From positions 48,392,809-48,456,808 of the forward strand of contig NC_135212.1 in the NCBI RefSeq assembly GCF_052324685.1: 64,000 nucleotides of DNA. The letters are read 5' to 3'. The stretch comes from Brachyhypopomus gauderio (lineage: Eukaryota > Chordata > Actinopteri > Gymnotiformes > Hypopomidae). A program made the translations under genes and the position numbers. Each line of letters starts with the position of its first letter. The stretch's first letter is position 1. Below the pieces are notes generated by a model. The model did not search any database. It was not told where the DNA came from and saw only the letters and a list, made by a program, of their open reading frames with translations. Below, one piece after another: positions 45,601-58,200 of the stretch.

Positions 45601-48600
45601 TATACCTATATACATATACCTATATATTAACAGACACCTTACAAGGTATATATACATATACTTATATATTAACACTATATATTAACAGACACCTTACAAT
45701 GTATATATACCTATATACATATACCTATATATTAACAGACACCTTACAAGGTATATATACCTATATAAATATACCTATATATTAACAGGCACCTTACAAG
45801 GTATATATACCTATATACATATATCTATATATTAACAGACACCTTACAAGGTATATATGCCCTTTATACATATACCTATATATTAACACTATATATTAAC
45901 AGACACCTTACAATGTATATATACCTATATATAGGTAACCTGCTTTTAAATATAGTCTTGCATCCAGTCACGCTTAAATGTCAGATAGTAACGACTGATT
46001 CGTTGTGTGTAGTAGCTAGACATCGATCATAATACTGTAAGGTTTGCTAGCCCCTTGTTTTATAGCACCTACTGTTACACAGATCATCCAACTTGTGTTT
46101 TCGTGCCACCCTCATAGCTTGCATATTGGTAACAGCAGCTATAAGCTTCACGTCACCTTGCAAATGTGATGTTATATTACCATGTTGCAATTCTGAAGTA
46201 GAGGCGAGGAGTTATTTTGTTTGGTGTAACGTATAAACGCTTTTCCTTGAATTTTTCACAGGTCTGCAAGTATTATCTGTGTGGCTTTTGTCCAGCCGAA
46301 CTGTTCACCAACACCCGCTCCGACTTGGGTATGGTTACATTTTCTTTGATTCAAGTATTGTGTACTTTGTATCAAGTATTTTACATAATCGGTTATTAGT
46401 AAATGATACACATTTCCCTTTTTAGGTCCTTGTGAAAAGATTCATGATGAAAACCTGAGGAAAATGTAAGTAATGTCATTGTGCTGTGTAGTTGCTGTAT
46501 AGAGGCTCTGTTCAAAGACTTGAAATAACCTGGTAATGTGTGGGGCAGGTATGAGAAGAGCTCCCGCTTCATGAAGGAAGGTTATGAGCGAGACTTCCTG
46601 AGATATCTGCAGAGTCTCCTGGCTGAGGTGGAACGCCGGATCCGGAGAGGCCATGCCAGACTGGCACTATCGCAGGCCCAACAGGCCTCTGGGGTGCGGG
46701 AGTGTTCATTCTTCATTTTTCAACACTTGAGATTTAAATAGCAATCAATCCAAAACTTGTTAAGGAAACAAGACAATACACCAATAGCAGTTTGCTAGTT
46801 TTTTTCCTCTTGAGTAACTGCATTAAGAGAGGTAGAGATATTCAACAGAAATACGCATGATCTCCAGTGAAATAGGACATTTCTGAAAGAGGTTCTTCAT
46901 CAGCTGTGTGAGGAAATGAGTGTCCTGTTGCTTTGGAAACCATTAGTACTTGACTACAGTTTTCACATCTATATGCAGGTCTTGAGTATCTAGAAAGGCG
47001 CTATATAAGTTGAACATTCATTCATTCATATACACACACACACACATGCACTAGTATGTGTTGGGGAGGTGTGTGTTTGTGGTGTCTAATATATATGCGT
47101 ATTTGTCACAGGGACCTGGACCATCTGGGAAGAATGAGGAGAAGGCCCAGGTGCTCACAGAGAAGATTGAGGAACTAGTTGTCCAGGTATGATTGTGCAG
47201 TGTGTTGTGATTGAGGTTAAAGTATTTTCGTTAAGGACATAAACCGTCTCCATTATTTCATTATAAAACATTTTTGAAGATGCAATGGGCCAACACGTTA
47301 ATTGTTCACTGTTATTTAATATTTGATGATTCATGATGGAACTATAAAACAGTTAAACTGTGCCCCACAAAAATACATGTGCCCACAACTTATTTTTTCT
47401 GAAAGTGGTTTTATTCTGTTAATTTACATATAAATTGTATAATATGCAAATAATTTTACTTGCTGCCACAAGCAACAGTACGATTTAATATTTTGAACAG
47501 TGAATCATAACATGCTTATCTCTCTCTCTTTTTTTTGCCTTATTTAATCTTATTTAACCTTCAGCCTCTTGAATAGAAACAGAGTTCACTGCTCTCTGAT
47601 GTCAGGTTAATGAATCACTTAACAGAAGTGGCTAATTATTATCTTTAAGCAAGAAAAAGATCCATATTGAATGAGCGCGAATGGTAACGTGATATGCAGG
47701 TAGATGTCTATATGAGCGCTGGTCTGTGGTGGTGTATCTCCAGATTGAAGAGCTGGGTTCTGAAGGCCGTGTGGAGGAAGCTCAAGGCATGATGAAACTG
47801 GTGGAGCAGTTGAAGGAGGAACGGGAGCAGCTCAGCTCAACACCTTCCGTGAGTCTTACGTCTACACACCGTTTTAACTCCTCGCGTGCTGTACCAGCTT
47901 TCACCGTGTGACTGGACTAACCCTCATTGCCACGGAGTTCTGGCGTTTTAAGCTTGGCGAGGTTTGCCTTTTTTTTTTAATGGTTCTTTCGTCTGCCAGA
48001 CCATCGAGAGCTTTGCTGCTCAGGAGAAGCAGATGGAGGTGTGTGAGGTGTGCGGCGCATTCCTCATCGTTGGTGATGCTCAGTCCAGAGTGGACGACCA
48101 TCTAATGGGCAAACAGCACATGGGCTACGCCAAGATCAAGTCCACCGTGGAGGAGCTCAAGGTGAGAGAAGTGCGTATCCTTTTTTTTTTACTTACTCTC
48201 TTTTGTGTGAAATTGAACTGTGGCATGTCGGTCGGGTTTAGTTTTAAGGGAAAATGTGTGGGATATCATTAGCTGTTGCGTTTATGTGTTTCTAAAGCTG
48301 GAGTTGTAGTAAAAGTATTTATACCGTTACGTACGTCAGTATTTCTCAGTAGCACTTTTCCCAACAAACTAAAACTGTCGCTTGGAACTTTATGCTCCAC
48401 CTTTTGCCCACTAGTGCTCAGAATTGAAGGTGGCTGTGATGCTGTTCGGTTTCAACTGTGATTATATTTAGGATGTTGTGATACTTTTTTGCTTGTTCTA
48501 AGCAGTCATAAAATCAGTGTTTGGGTTGGGTGCTGAGAACGGTATGAGTAAATGACTGATCTCTGTAAACACCATCTGTTACCCACTCTGCTGTTTTAAT

Positions 48601-50936
48601 GATGTGTTTTTGACAATTTCAGGCTCTAAAGTAATGCATTTTTTTCCCACTAGAGTCTGTCTTGTGTTTTCTCTCCTTTAATTACTTCTTTGTTTCTGCG
48701 TGACGCGATTGTTCAGGAGAAACTGCGTCGGCGCTCAGAGGACCTGGACAAAGATGACCGGGGGAGGAGAGAGCGTGAGAGGGAGGACCGGGAGCGCGAA
48801 AGGGAGGAGCGCGAGAAGAAGCGCAAAGAGGAGGAGGAGCAGCGGGAAAAAGAGAGGGAGAAAGAGCGCGAGAGGGAGAGAGAGCGGGAACGAGAGAGAG
48901 AGCGGGAGCGGGAACGAGAGCGCGAGAGAGAACGAGAGCGGGACCGAGAGCGAGAACGCGAGAGGCGTGGCCGTCGCAGCCACTCCCACAGCCGCCACTC
49001 CGGCCGCAGGAGCCGCTCCCGGGACAGGAGGAGGAGCAGCAGGAGCAGGGAGCGTGACAGGAGGAGGAGCCGGTGCGTGCACACGCCCACGTTTGCTGCA
49101 CAACCTCCCCTTCAGTTGGGGGGGGGGGACGTAGAACGTGGTTATGCATCTGGGCCTGTGACACACCATCAGAAGTTTTATTGTAGTTGTCCATGCAAAG
49201 TACAAAAAGCATCCCAACACGTATGGGCCTAGCTCCCTAATGAGCAGGAACAACTCCCTGGGTGGGATTAAGGGAGAAACTTTCAGAGGACGAAGACTCG
49301 AGGGAACACATCCTCCACTAGATAGGAACCTTGGTCTAGTCCACTATTTTTAGTCCAACCTGCCTCTTCAGTGTGTTTGTGGAGCCACAATAAGTCCAGT
49401 GGGTCTAGGATGGCTGGGCTGTTTCTGGGATAACGGCATCAGATCATTTGGCAGTATCAGTTTGTCAGCTTGCAGCGATAGTTATTACTACAATATTCAG
49501 AGTTTGAGGTGATGGCTTGGAGCATTAGCAACTAATGCAATGTGTTTGGGGTCATGTGAAGTCATGGCCTGGTGGTTAGGGAACTGGTCTTGTGACCGGA
49601 GGGTTGTGGGTTCGATTCCCAGACCTGAGGCCATGACTGAGGTGCCCCTGAGCAAGACCCTTAACCCTCAATTGCTCACTTGTATAAAAATGAGATTAAA
49701 ATGTAAGTCGCTCTGGATAAGGGCGTCTGCCAAATGCCGTAAATGTAAATGTGAACATTGGACATAATTATAAACAATTGATTCAGCCAGCCACCCCCAA
49801 CTCTGTTGAAATGCTGTAAGTGAAGCGTCTACCGCCTTCACCAGCTCCGCCGGTCCTCTCTGTCCGTAATGAATGTTGTAGCTGTACTGGGTGTTGTTGC
49901 ACACACCTGCTCACAGTGTTCCCGTCTGCTGCTCAGGAGCCGTGACCGAGAGAGACGGCACAGCAGGGAGCACTCGGACAGGAAGAGGCGGTCCCGCAGC
50001 CGAGACAGGAGGAGGTCCCGCAGCTCTGAGCGCAAGAGTCATCGGCACCGCAGCCGTAGTCGGGACAGGGACCGGGACAGAGACAAAGACAGAGAGAAGG
50101 ACCGATCTGCCAGAGAAAAAGGTATGACCCGGTTTGTCAATACATCCGGTGGTTCCGTTTTAGTTGGAGATTCTAGTGCTTATGAGACTGTAAAAGACGA
50201 TCAACACAACAATCTTCAAAAGAACGATCTTCTTCTGTAGTTTCATTTGTGTTGCATTTTGGCAATAAACACTGCCAAACCTTTCATGGTTCATCTTTAG
50301 GTGGCTTTTTATAAACTTTTAATGTTCTTTAACATGCTCTTTGCTATAGGTTCTACACTAAATAAGTGAAGTTATATTAGATTTAAGGGGATATGTAACA
50401 TTGTGGGGTTTTTTATCTTTGTGTTATTTGATGTGTGTCGCTGTGGGGTGACTCAGGTATGGGAAACTGACACCTCATGAAACTCCATCACAGCCTGTGT
50501 TTAGCATGTTTGTCTGCAAGCTGTCATTTTCACACGTGCTGAAGTTTCTCTGCCATCCAGACATTCATCACATAGTTTTAACCTCACAGGCCACACACAA
50601 CCGCATAACTGGTGATCAGTCATTTATAAACCGTTGTTCTCAACTTTCATTATTGGTTAACACCAACTGCTTGCTGATGTGCCATGTGCCCGTATCACAA
50701 CATGTATCTGTACATTTTCCAACCTGTTTGGTCAATTTTGCGCAGCCCTGATTATGTAAATATTCCACGTTACATCTGTTCCTCCAGAGCACAAGGACAC
50801 AGAAGAGAAGAGAAGCAGTGGGAGGGGCTCAGGTGACGAGCGGCCCGGCGAGCCAATGGAGGCTCGGCCTCCACCAGTAGAGGTGAATGGCACCGCTGAA
50901 GACCTCCATTCTGAAGGTGACACTCAGTCCAATTAA
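42626..50936 (+). CDS. luc7l3: LUC7-like protein 3 (U1 snRNP-associated splicing factor)
   Basis: Ten coding exons join in phase to 1383 bases (460 residues): 42626-42724, 46262-46328, 46426-46465, 46549-46693, 47112-47186, 47744-47848, 48000-48161, 48717-49072, 49937-50121 and 50788-50936. The start MLSAAQLLDELMGRDRN and the end EGDTQSN match vertebrate LUC7L3. First zinc finger: Cys35, Cys40/43, Cys58, His62 (CKYYLCGFC). Coiled coil around residues 75-175. Second finger: Cys192, Cys195, His211, His217 (CEVCGAF, HLMGKQH). From about residue 232 comes an Arg/Glu then Arg/Ser-rich tail of about 180 residues. LUC7 proteins bind U1 snRNP and tune 5' splice-site choice in the nucleus. Exon 8 codes an uninterrupted Arg-Glu run, longer than I would expect in mammals. 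Intron 1 (3.5 kb) carries a minisatellite and an hAT element; intron 8 carries a SINE. Confidence 0.95.
42755..42860. repeat. TTAGCC-rich simple repeat at start of luc7l3 intron 1
   Basis: Irregular repeats of GTTAGCC, CACCTAGCC and GGTTAGC begin about 30 bases after the exon 1 donor. Short and degenerate. Confidence 0.6.
43425..43899. repeat. 50-bp minisatellite in luc7l3 intron 1, left block
   Basis: About nine copies of a roughly 50-base AT-rich unit with core TATATTAACAGACACC then TTACAAGGTATATATACC. Copies differ by 1-2 bases or small indels. An hAT element interrupts the array at 43900, and the array resumes at 45550. Confidence 0.9.
44244..44543. mobile_element. AGCTGGGCG MITE, second copy
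   Basis: Same TIR as 18999-19360 (AGCTGGGCGTACACTGTGCG) in opposite orientation, 300 bp. TAA is duplicated on both sides (44241-44243 and 44544-44546), a PIF/Harbinger-type site. It interrupts the transposase remnant of the hAT. Confidence 0.85.
44840..44942. mobile_element. 103-bp foldback MITE
   Basis: Almost a perfect palindrome: GGGTGAGTTTCCCAAAACG to about 44884 is repeated inverted up to 44942, leaving a loop of only about 12 bases around GTACGTAAGAAT. CAG on both sides (44837-44839 and 44943-44945) looks like a target duplication. It sits inside the hAT transposase remnant. Confidence 0.8.
45550..45935. repeat. 50-bp minisatellite in luc7l3 intron 1, right block
   Basis: About seven to eight copies of the same unit as 43425-43899. 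It starts with the ATATATAC target duplication of the hAT element. Some units have an extra ACTATATATTAA piece, also seen in the left block. Confidence 0.9.
46980..47045. repeat. Retroelement tail fragment and CA repeat in luc7l3 intron 4
   Basis: TAGAAAGGCGCTATATAAG resembles the 3' end shared by several fish SINE/LINE families. It is followed by CATT repeats and a short CA run. Too short to classify. Confidence 0.45.
49561..49750 (+). mobile_element. tRNA-derived SINE with L2-type tail in luc7l3 intron 8
   Basis: Same family as 5865-6040: GTCATGGCCTGGTGGTTAGG head, GGTTCGATTCCC B box, and AAGTCGCTCTGGATAAGGGC tail. GTGAA at 49556-49560 and 49751-49755 is the target duplication. Same strand as luc7l3. 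Confidence 0.88.
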
Positions 50937-52653
50937 AACTGATCTGATAGGACCTCAGATCAGCTCCAGGTAAGTGCACTCTCCCCCACCAGCTTCTCCT
51001 CCCCTCCCTCCCCCTCTCCCCCCCCCCTTTTCTTTCAGTTATGTCTGTGATTTTTCTTCCTGTTTTTTAATAGTGCATCGTAAGTATGCACTGAAGATGG
51101 GACTAAAGGCTGAAACAGAAGAAGGTAGAATGAAACACAAACCCAGAGGGAAAAGCCAGTGTAGTCCTGACAAACATGTCTGGAGGTACCTCGTTTTGTA
51201 TCGGTCATACACATTTGTCTCTTAGACAAGTTGTCTTCCAAATTTTTTTTTCCCTGCCTCTACCTGTGCTATCTGAACCTCAACTGTTAACTCAATGCTC
51301 GCAGTAAGAATATGCTGTGGTATTTGTATAATTCATACTTTGATCCTATAAATTTGTGTGCCTATGTATGCATCAACATATATAAGCACACAGCAGTTTT
51401 AGCTGTACTTGTAATGTCTGAGGTTTTCACGAGAGCAGCTTTTTTTTTATTGATTAAAACTGCAGTCAGTGTTGATTCTGTTCTCCAGTTTCATGGATGT
51501 GTGCTTCCTTGCCTTGCACTTTAATGCAGTCTGTTCTTAAAGTCGAGAGCCGATAGCATTGGGATGATGGAAGTGTAGGGTTAATGAATTATTGCAGCTG
51601 ACTTCCATACCTCACACAGCGTTGGTGTTGTGAGCGACCCCATGAAAAGCCAAATTAAAAATCAAGGATACTGTCAAACTATGCAGGTACTCACCCAAGG
51701 TACTCCTTTCTCTACCCACATCCATTTGAATGCTGTTGCCTGTGAACGTGTTTCAGAGCTTGATGTTTTTGGTTTCATTTGATTATTTTCCCCGTTTTAA
51801 ATATGGCTAATATCCTCAGGTTTTATTTCTTTCTGTTGGTTTTGAAATGTCAAATGGCTACTGCACTTAAAACAAGTGGGAAGCTAAATGTTGGGCTTTC
51901 TCAGATGAACCCGGTTGATATCCCAGAGTCACAGGTAAAGATTAACACGCAAGCCAGGTTACACTGTTCCTGCCTGCTGGTCAGACCGATGGGAAACGTG
52001 ATTGGTGTTTTGTATGTGATTTGTGTCGTCTTGTTTCTTTCCTTTCGGTTTGCTTGTTACTCCGTCTCTTAAGAAAAGTCCTGAAGTATATTTCAACCAA
52101 TTATTCGATGTAGGCAGTTGGACGGTTAGTGCAGCCATTGTTTCTTTGTGCCACCCAAGACCTGTTTCCCCATCTCTTGTTTTCAGCAACAGCGTGTGTC
52201 TGTTGAGCTGTACCGACAAGGGGATATCAAGCGGGTTACTCTTCCAGGGGGAAAAAAGTCCATCATAAAAGTAGTTTTCATGGTCCCAAGGTTTTGTGTG
52301 CTTTTCCCTTTTAAATGCTTGTACTTGTTCAACTGAACAGCCACTGACAGTTTTGTCACTGTGTCCATAGTACAGCACAGGCCTAAATGGTTAGGCAAGA
52401 AGACGAGTGGAAAATGGCCAAGTGTCTCATCAATCCAACTTGTCTCATCCTTGTACTAATTACTGCTTGATTGGCCTGTAAATAGTTGCCATGTTTATAT
52501 CTCCATGTCTAATATTGTAATGATGAAATGGCTGAAGTGATCACCAGAAACAGGGAGTTTTTATTTTTTCTTTTTTTCTTTTTTGTATAGTACATAACTG
52601 TTTTGCACAAATGAGATTTGGCCACTAATAGTGTTTCTTTGACTATTTGTGCA

Positions 52654-52667
52654 CACCAGGGGGCGCT
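52654..52667 (+). promoter_or_regulatory. CTCF-like motif downstream of luc7l3
   Basis: CACCAGGGGGCGCT matches the core of the CTCF consensus. It lies between the luc7l3 and rasip1 coding regions. Whether CTCF binds is not shown by sequence alone. Confidence 0.35.
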
Positions 52668-53148
52668 GTGGTAGCTGAGTGAATGAAGAGCTGAAGACCT
52701 CAATCCTTCAAAAAACGCAATCTCCGCTGCTTAAAACAAGGTGAACCGCAGATGTAGTGGCCTAATTAAGATCAAATAAAAGGAATAAATGTCAAATGGT
52801 TGTTGCCCTTTTCAGCAGTTTCACAGGACCTTGTTGTCACGTTTGTTTTCCTTCATACTTAACTGTAAATGAAGGTTCATTCTTATTTTTGTTAGTATGC
52901 GTTAAATGAAAAGTACCTGTGACATGTTTGCTTTGTGCGGTTGGGTCTCACGTCACATTTTAGAATTTGAAGAGTAGTTTTGGAGTGTCATGTACAGTGT
53001 ATGGACTGAGACCCAGATTTTGGGCCCTTTGGCTTAGCTTTCCGTCATTTCACCCCTCTGTAAGCTATATCCCAAATGTTTGATCAGTCTTAGTTTAGAA
53101 AAATGCATTTTCATTTTGTTCAGATTTTAAAAACCTGTATGTGTCTTG

Positions 53149-53154
53149 AATAAA
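53149..53154 (+). terminator. Likely polyadenylation signal of luc7l3
   Basis: AATAAA followed by an A-rich stretch, 2.2 kb after the stop codon. Later AATAAA motifs near 53993 and 54463 are alternatives. Confidence 0.5.
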
Positions 53155-54787
53155 AAAAAATCAAAATGAATTTACTGAAGTGTTCTTTAATTTCTGTGAA
53201 TTGCCGTGTACACTAATTCATTAAGCACAGTGTAGCTGAAATCACATTCAGACTGATTTCAGTACATTTCACAGATATATCAGTCCATCTTGGGTGTCCA
53301 AAATGTGCAGTTCTTTATCTCACACTGACTGGTTAATGTTTTAGGCCGTGGTATAAGATCTTTAACGTCCAGAAATTCACCACATGCAGTAGCTGAATAA
53401 GTGCACATTTTGCTGGCCGCCAACTAGGACAACCAGAATAACTTTTAACTTGAGAGGATTTACCATTACTGCCTAAACAAGCAGGTTGGTGCCTCTCAGA
53501 AGGTGCCTTTTACTTAAAAATAAACACTGATTTTTATGAAATAATTTGTGCAAGAAGAGTTTAATGGTGGCATTTAAGACTTAAGTTGTGTGTTGTAAGT
53601 ATTTGAAGGATTGACCTTGTGAAAAGTAGAATGATTGCTGGAGAATTGACTGGCCAAGTTGCTTTACAATGATTGACAGTACAATGAAGAGGACTTACTG
53701 TAGCTGAACGCTTACATTAAACCCTGTTTACTTACCTAGGTGACTTCTAGGCCTGAACATTGCTGTTTCCTAGTAACATACATTTAAACATGGGTCATTC
53801 TACAAAAATGTCAACTTTTGATGTGACATGAAAAAAAAAATCATTTTCTATGCTATAAAATTATACTACATTATTACTGTACTAATTGCCTATAAACATG
53901 GTACAACTAAATGGCTTTTTGGCTTTTTTTTGTACATTTATTTGAAGATTTCATGCACTGTATATTTGTCACTGGTGTTAATTGACCATTTTGAATAAAC
54001 AACTTTTATTAAATAATATTTCTCAATTTCTGTTGCACATGCAATTACAGTAACTGTACAATAATGATGAGGCTAATTATCAAGAGATAATTATTTTTTA
54101 ATGTTTGTTACAACTGTTTGAAAGACATTTCATCAGTTTTGTAACTATATTTACTTTAAAAATGAAAATGTTATTGAAAACAGTTAAGATGATGTATACA
54201 TGTAATGCAATACATTTTATTAATGGCAGAATCTGATTGGGAGTGTGTAAGTAAGTAATTGTCTGGGCCTCTTGTATGCATGTTTGTCTTCTGAGCTAGT
54301 AACGAATGATTTATGTATCTTTGACTTATTTTACTTTTCCGTTACTTTTAATTGATTTTGCTCAGCAATCTGAGTATAGAATCTAAACGTTATGTAAGAC
54401 TTAAGTTAAAATGAATATTTTGTGCTTTATCACTTTGAGGCTCTAGTATTAATACTTTTCCAAATAAATCCAGTATTTAGGATCTTAGTCTGGATACGAC
54501 GTGTCCTTGTTCATGAGTAGTAATGAGGATGGTATGTCTTCGTCTTTGTCAGGTCCTCTCACACCCTGGTCAAGGGATATCCTTCCCACCCTTCCTCTTT
54601 CCGCAAGCGTAATTTAACTTGAACTGTGTGTGTGTGGTTTTTTTTAGTTAAAAGTTCAAATTACTTAGTAAATTCACAAACAAACCGACAATCTACGGAA
54701 TTAGCGCCTCTTTTCGCTTGGTCTTCAATGGTCCGTGACATCTGTCCATCCGAGTTCTCGTGTTCGTTTTAACTCGCGGTGTAAACA
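53155..54787. other. Intergenic DNA between luc7l3 and rasip1
   Basis: AT-rich, no coding region recognised, no clear transposon ends. The rasip1 promoter probably lies in or just after the last few hundred bases. Confidence 0.4.
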
Positions 54788-54831
54788 CCCCCCCCCCCCC
54801 TCCTCCTCCTCCTCCTCCTCCTCCTCCTCCA
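54788..54831. repeat. Poly-C and TCC microsatellite upstream of rasip1
   Basis: About 13 C residues are followed by about ten TCC triplets, roughly 460 bases before the rasip1 start codon. A polypurine/polypyrimidine tract like this can adopt triplex structure; no function is claimed. Confidence 0.8.
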
Positions 54832-55290
54832 GGATGACGTCACGGCCGCAGCCTGCCGTCGGCGCCGTCCACGCGACTTTTCAAACAGGCTCACGCGCTG
54901 CGCTCGAGACGCTCCGTCCCAACGGAAAACTCCTTACAACTCACTACTCGCACTTAAACGCGATGCGATAATTTAGTGTTTTTTTTCCACTGACATACCG
55001 AAGGAAGTTCCGTTCTTTTGCCCCTTTTTGAAAAAAAAAATTATCTTCGTCTGAACTCGAACTCTAAAACTACACTTGTGGCGGAATATCAGTGGACCAC
55101 AGCGAGTGGATTTACGGGTGTTTTGAAGGATGTGGCTAAGCTAGCGGGCTGTCTGAGGGGGAATGGGTACAAGGTAACTTGTGCCGAATTGTTTGTCAAT
55201 GTATAAATTAACAGTGAGCGGGATTATATTAAAACGTTAAAGTATTCCGCAGCCACACCGGGACAAGCGTTTCCCAGTTGTGAGGAGAAA

Positions 55291-58200
55291 ATGATTTCAG
55301 AAGAAGGAAACGGCCAGTTGAGCAGACAAGCGCTCGGCTTCCCCGTCGGGTTATTGATCCGCTCACCAAAACGACGCCTCGCCAAACTGGGTAGGAAACC
55401 AAGCAATGGGTCCATACAGTGAGTCCCTTTAACTACACCTGTTATTAAATGTATGAGAATATATGTTAAAATATGCTGTTATGTTATCTTAATGTGGAGA
55501 GTTGACCCCCACTCGGTGTAGTCGTGCTGTCCTACCCGGTGTAACGGTGTTTTTAGAGAAATATACGATATTATATACTAAATAGGGTGATAACGTTAGT
55601 GAATTAGCTAGCTTTGTTTCAAGGGAATAACTTTTTTTTCAAGATTCCTATATTAGTTTGCCCACTTCAGCAGTTCATGTATAACAGATGTGAAAATGCT
55701 TTAAATTTTAGCCACGTTCTAGATTAAAAAGTCTAATACAGAGACTGTCGGTTGTTGCGAGTTCATCTGGTAGTTGCTTTTTCTGGAGAACAAACTTTGA
55801 TTAACATTTGAAGTGTATTAATTTGCGTATTTTCCTCACGCTTTAGCTACCTTGACTAGCTAGTTAGATTTGTACACGTATCGTTATGATTCATAACGCA
55901 GAACAGAATTGCGAGGGTGTTGAGAAAAATAATAGAAGCACATGGCATAAACCTTGGCTGTATCTGTCAAATGTAACAGAATCAGGAATGACCTTAAATG
56001 AACACGAGCATATGAGATTTATACAGTGGGCATTCTCTCATCTAGCTACCCAATGGGCAATGTGGAACAAACCCTTCACCCTTGTGCGCTGTGTAACTGA
56101 CCTGTCTCCTCTGGCTGATATTGTATTTTTTCAATACTGGCCAGAAAAACAAAATCTTCTTTCAATGAAGTGTTTTGTCTTGACTCCAAGGAATCTCTCT
56201 TTGGTTCACAGTCTTTGGAATGCTTTTAAAAGAATAGTGTGCTTATTGTCCTGTCCGTGGACACTGTGCCGATGAGCCCTGCTCTGGCAAGCCATAAAGT
56301 TTATCCCCCTCTCTCTTCCTGTGTCTGAGGTCCAACATGTCCAGTAGCACCACTCGATCCGCAGAGAGCACCGGCGTCAGACAACCAGCCAAGAGCAAGA
56401 TCCGCCGTCACAACAACCGGCTGGCTAACGTGTTTAACCGCAGCCCCCTGCTGCAGGACAGAGGTCCAGGCCAGGGTGGGAGACGGCAGCCAGGGGACCA
56501 GCAAACAGCCAACGACCCTGCGGAGCTGTCCAGCCAGCTCTCTGCCCCGGGGATCCTTAAAATATTCGGGAGTGACATCTGCCAAGGGGCCAATTACAAA
56601 AGTGTGCTGGCCACAACTCGTTCCAGTGCCAAAGAGCTGGTTAAAGAGGCACTGGAGAGGTGAGCGTTTCTGTCCCCTTTCTTTGGTTTTGATTTCTGGC
56701 TACTTCTGTGTCACAAAGTCGGGTCAGATGGTGGTATCAGTGCAATGATTTTTGCTGTGTGGTTTACAGGTATTGCCTGGAGAAGGAAGATCCAGAAGCA
56801 TATGTGCTCTGTGACGTGATTGGTCAGACAGGGGCAGACTACAAGTGGAAGACAGAGTGCCTTCGGGTCATCGGTGACAATGAGAAGCCCCTTATGCTGC
56901 AGTCACTGTGGAAACCCAAAGAAGGTTTTTCCAGACGGTTTGAGATCCAGAAAAGAACCTCCGTCGAGGATTGTGGTGCCAAACAGAGAGACAAAATCAT
57001 TGCAGGTAATGCAAGTGAAGTCATGTTGGGCTTAGACTTTGTTGCATGTTGATGCTTAATCAACCCTGTATATTGTGTCATGTTCTGAAGGAGCATGGTC
57101 ACTATGTCCTGGGCAGACATGTCTCACCGCGATGGTTCCGTTAGATCTCACGTTTGGGTTTTCCCCGGTGTGCCTGAGCACCTCCAGCATGTCGCAGCGC
57201 CGGCTTATTATTCTTTCCATCAGAGCTCGTTTCCTGCGCTCTGTAGGATGCAAGGGCCTGTTGACTTTGGTGCGGGGCCGTGCGCTTTCTCAGGGTCCCT
57301 CTGCTGAGCGGTGGCCAAGACGACTGGGCCCTGCCTCCCCACAGAACAATGCGGACGGACACCCGCCACCACAGCCGATAACGCCCCAGCAGCCGCTGAG
57401 TGTAAGAGCTGGGCCTACAAGCATTCCTCAGTGCTTAACAACCCTGGGAGCTAAGCTGAGTGGTTGGTTACGTCAGTCCCAAGCAACCCTGGGTGGTATC
57501 AGGTGGAAGTGAGCAACTCGTGCTGTCCGGATTTCCTGTTCTTCTCTCTCCTCTTCCGCAACTCAGTCATGCTAGAAAGAATCAAGCCGAGATGCTGTTC
57601 CTTAAATAGAGATGCTGGCTAACTACAACTCAATGTGTTGATATAAACTCAGCTGTAATGCAAAACTTTGCTGTAAGTGCTTATAAAGTGGTTGCTGTTT
57701 CCTTCATATGTTCCAGAAATGAGCCTGAGTTTCCTGGAATGCAGCAGGCTTTGTGCATTAATTAATGAGAGTAGAGATGAAGCTATTAGAAAGGAGCTTG
57801 AAGCAGCAGGAACTTGAATGTTCTCCCTCTCTACATTTACATTTATGGCATTTAGCAGACGCTCTTATCCAGAGCGACTTACAAAACTCTATACTGCAGG
57901 CTCGCCATTTACCCCCCTGCTCCGTTCCCCTCCAGGCCTCAACCCCCAGGTCTACAAGTTTCAGAAGTTGCGGTCGCGGGTCACTTCGCTCTTTGTGGAC
58001 ACCACAGACGGGGAGGTGGACAGTCCGGGCATCTGGAGGAGCCTGAGCGACATGGACCTGTCGGCCTTGGGCGTGGAGGTCTGCAGGCCCAGTGGGGGCG
58101 TCCTACAGGAGGAACCAGAGACGGAGTCACGTGGCCTCAGCACAGAGAAGGAAGAGACGGAGAGCAGTGACGACAACACCACGCAGTACTCGGTCCACCT

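Larger units (their letters stand above)
50937..53154 (+). other. luc7l3 3' UTR region with a possible UTR intron
   Basis: A strong splice donor (CCAG then GTAAGTGC, at 50970) lies 33 bases after the stop codon, so some transcripts may be spliced in the 3' UTR. Candidate acceptors are TTTTTTAATAG at about 51073 and CTCGCAG at about 51303. AATAAA at 53149-53154 is the first good poly(A) signal downstream. No other coding region seen. Exact UTR structure is inference. Confidence 0.5.

Noticed and set aside
43425..45935. CRISPR-like array from regular 50-bp units (and the 36-bp units at 63353-64000)
   Set aside because: Units are contiguous tandem repeats without unique spacers, in a vertebrate intron. 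They are minisatellites.
48682..49253. Long open frames on the minus strand and other frames across luc7l3 exon 8
   Set aside because: They are by-products of the Arg-Glu repeat codons, which rarely give stops in any frame.
57345..57401. A possible 57-base extra exon in rasip1 between 57006 and 57935
   Set aside because: It has usable splice sites and phase, but its peptide has no family match. Direct joining of 57005 to 57936 gives an ITAG/LN-type stretch similar to the homologous protein RADIL.
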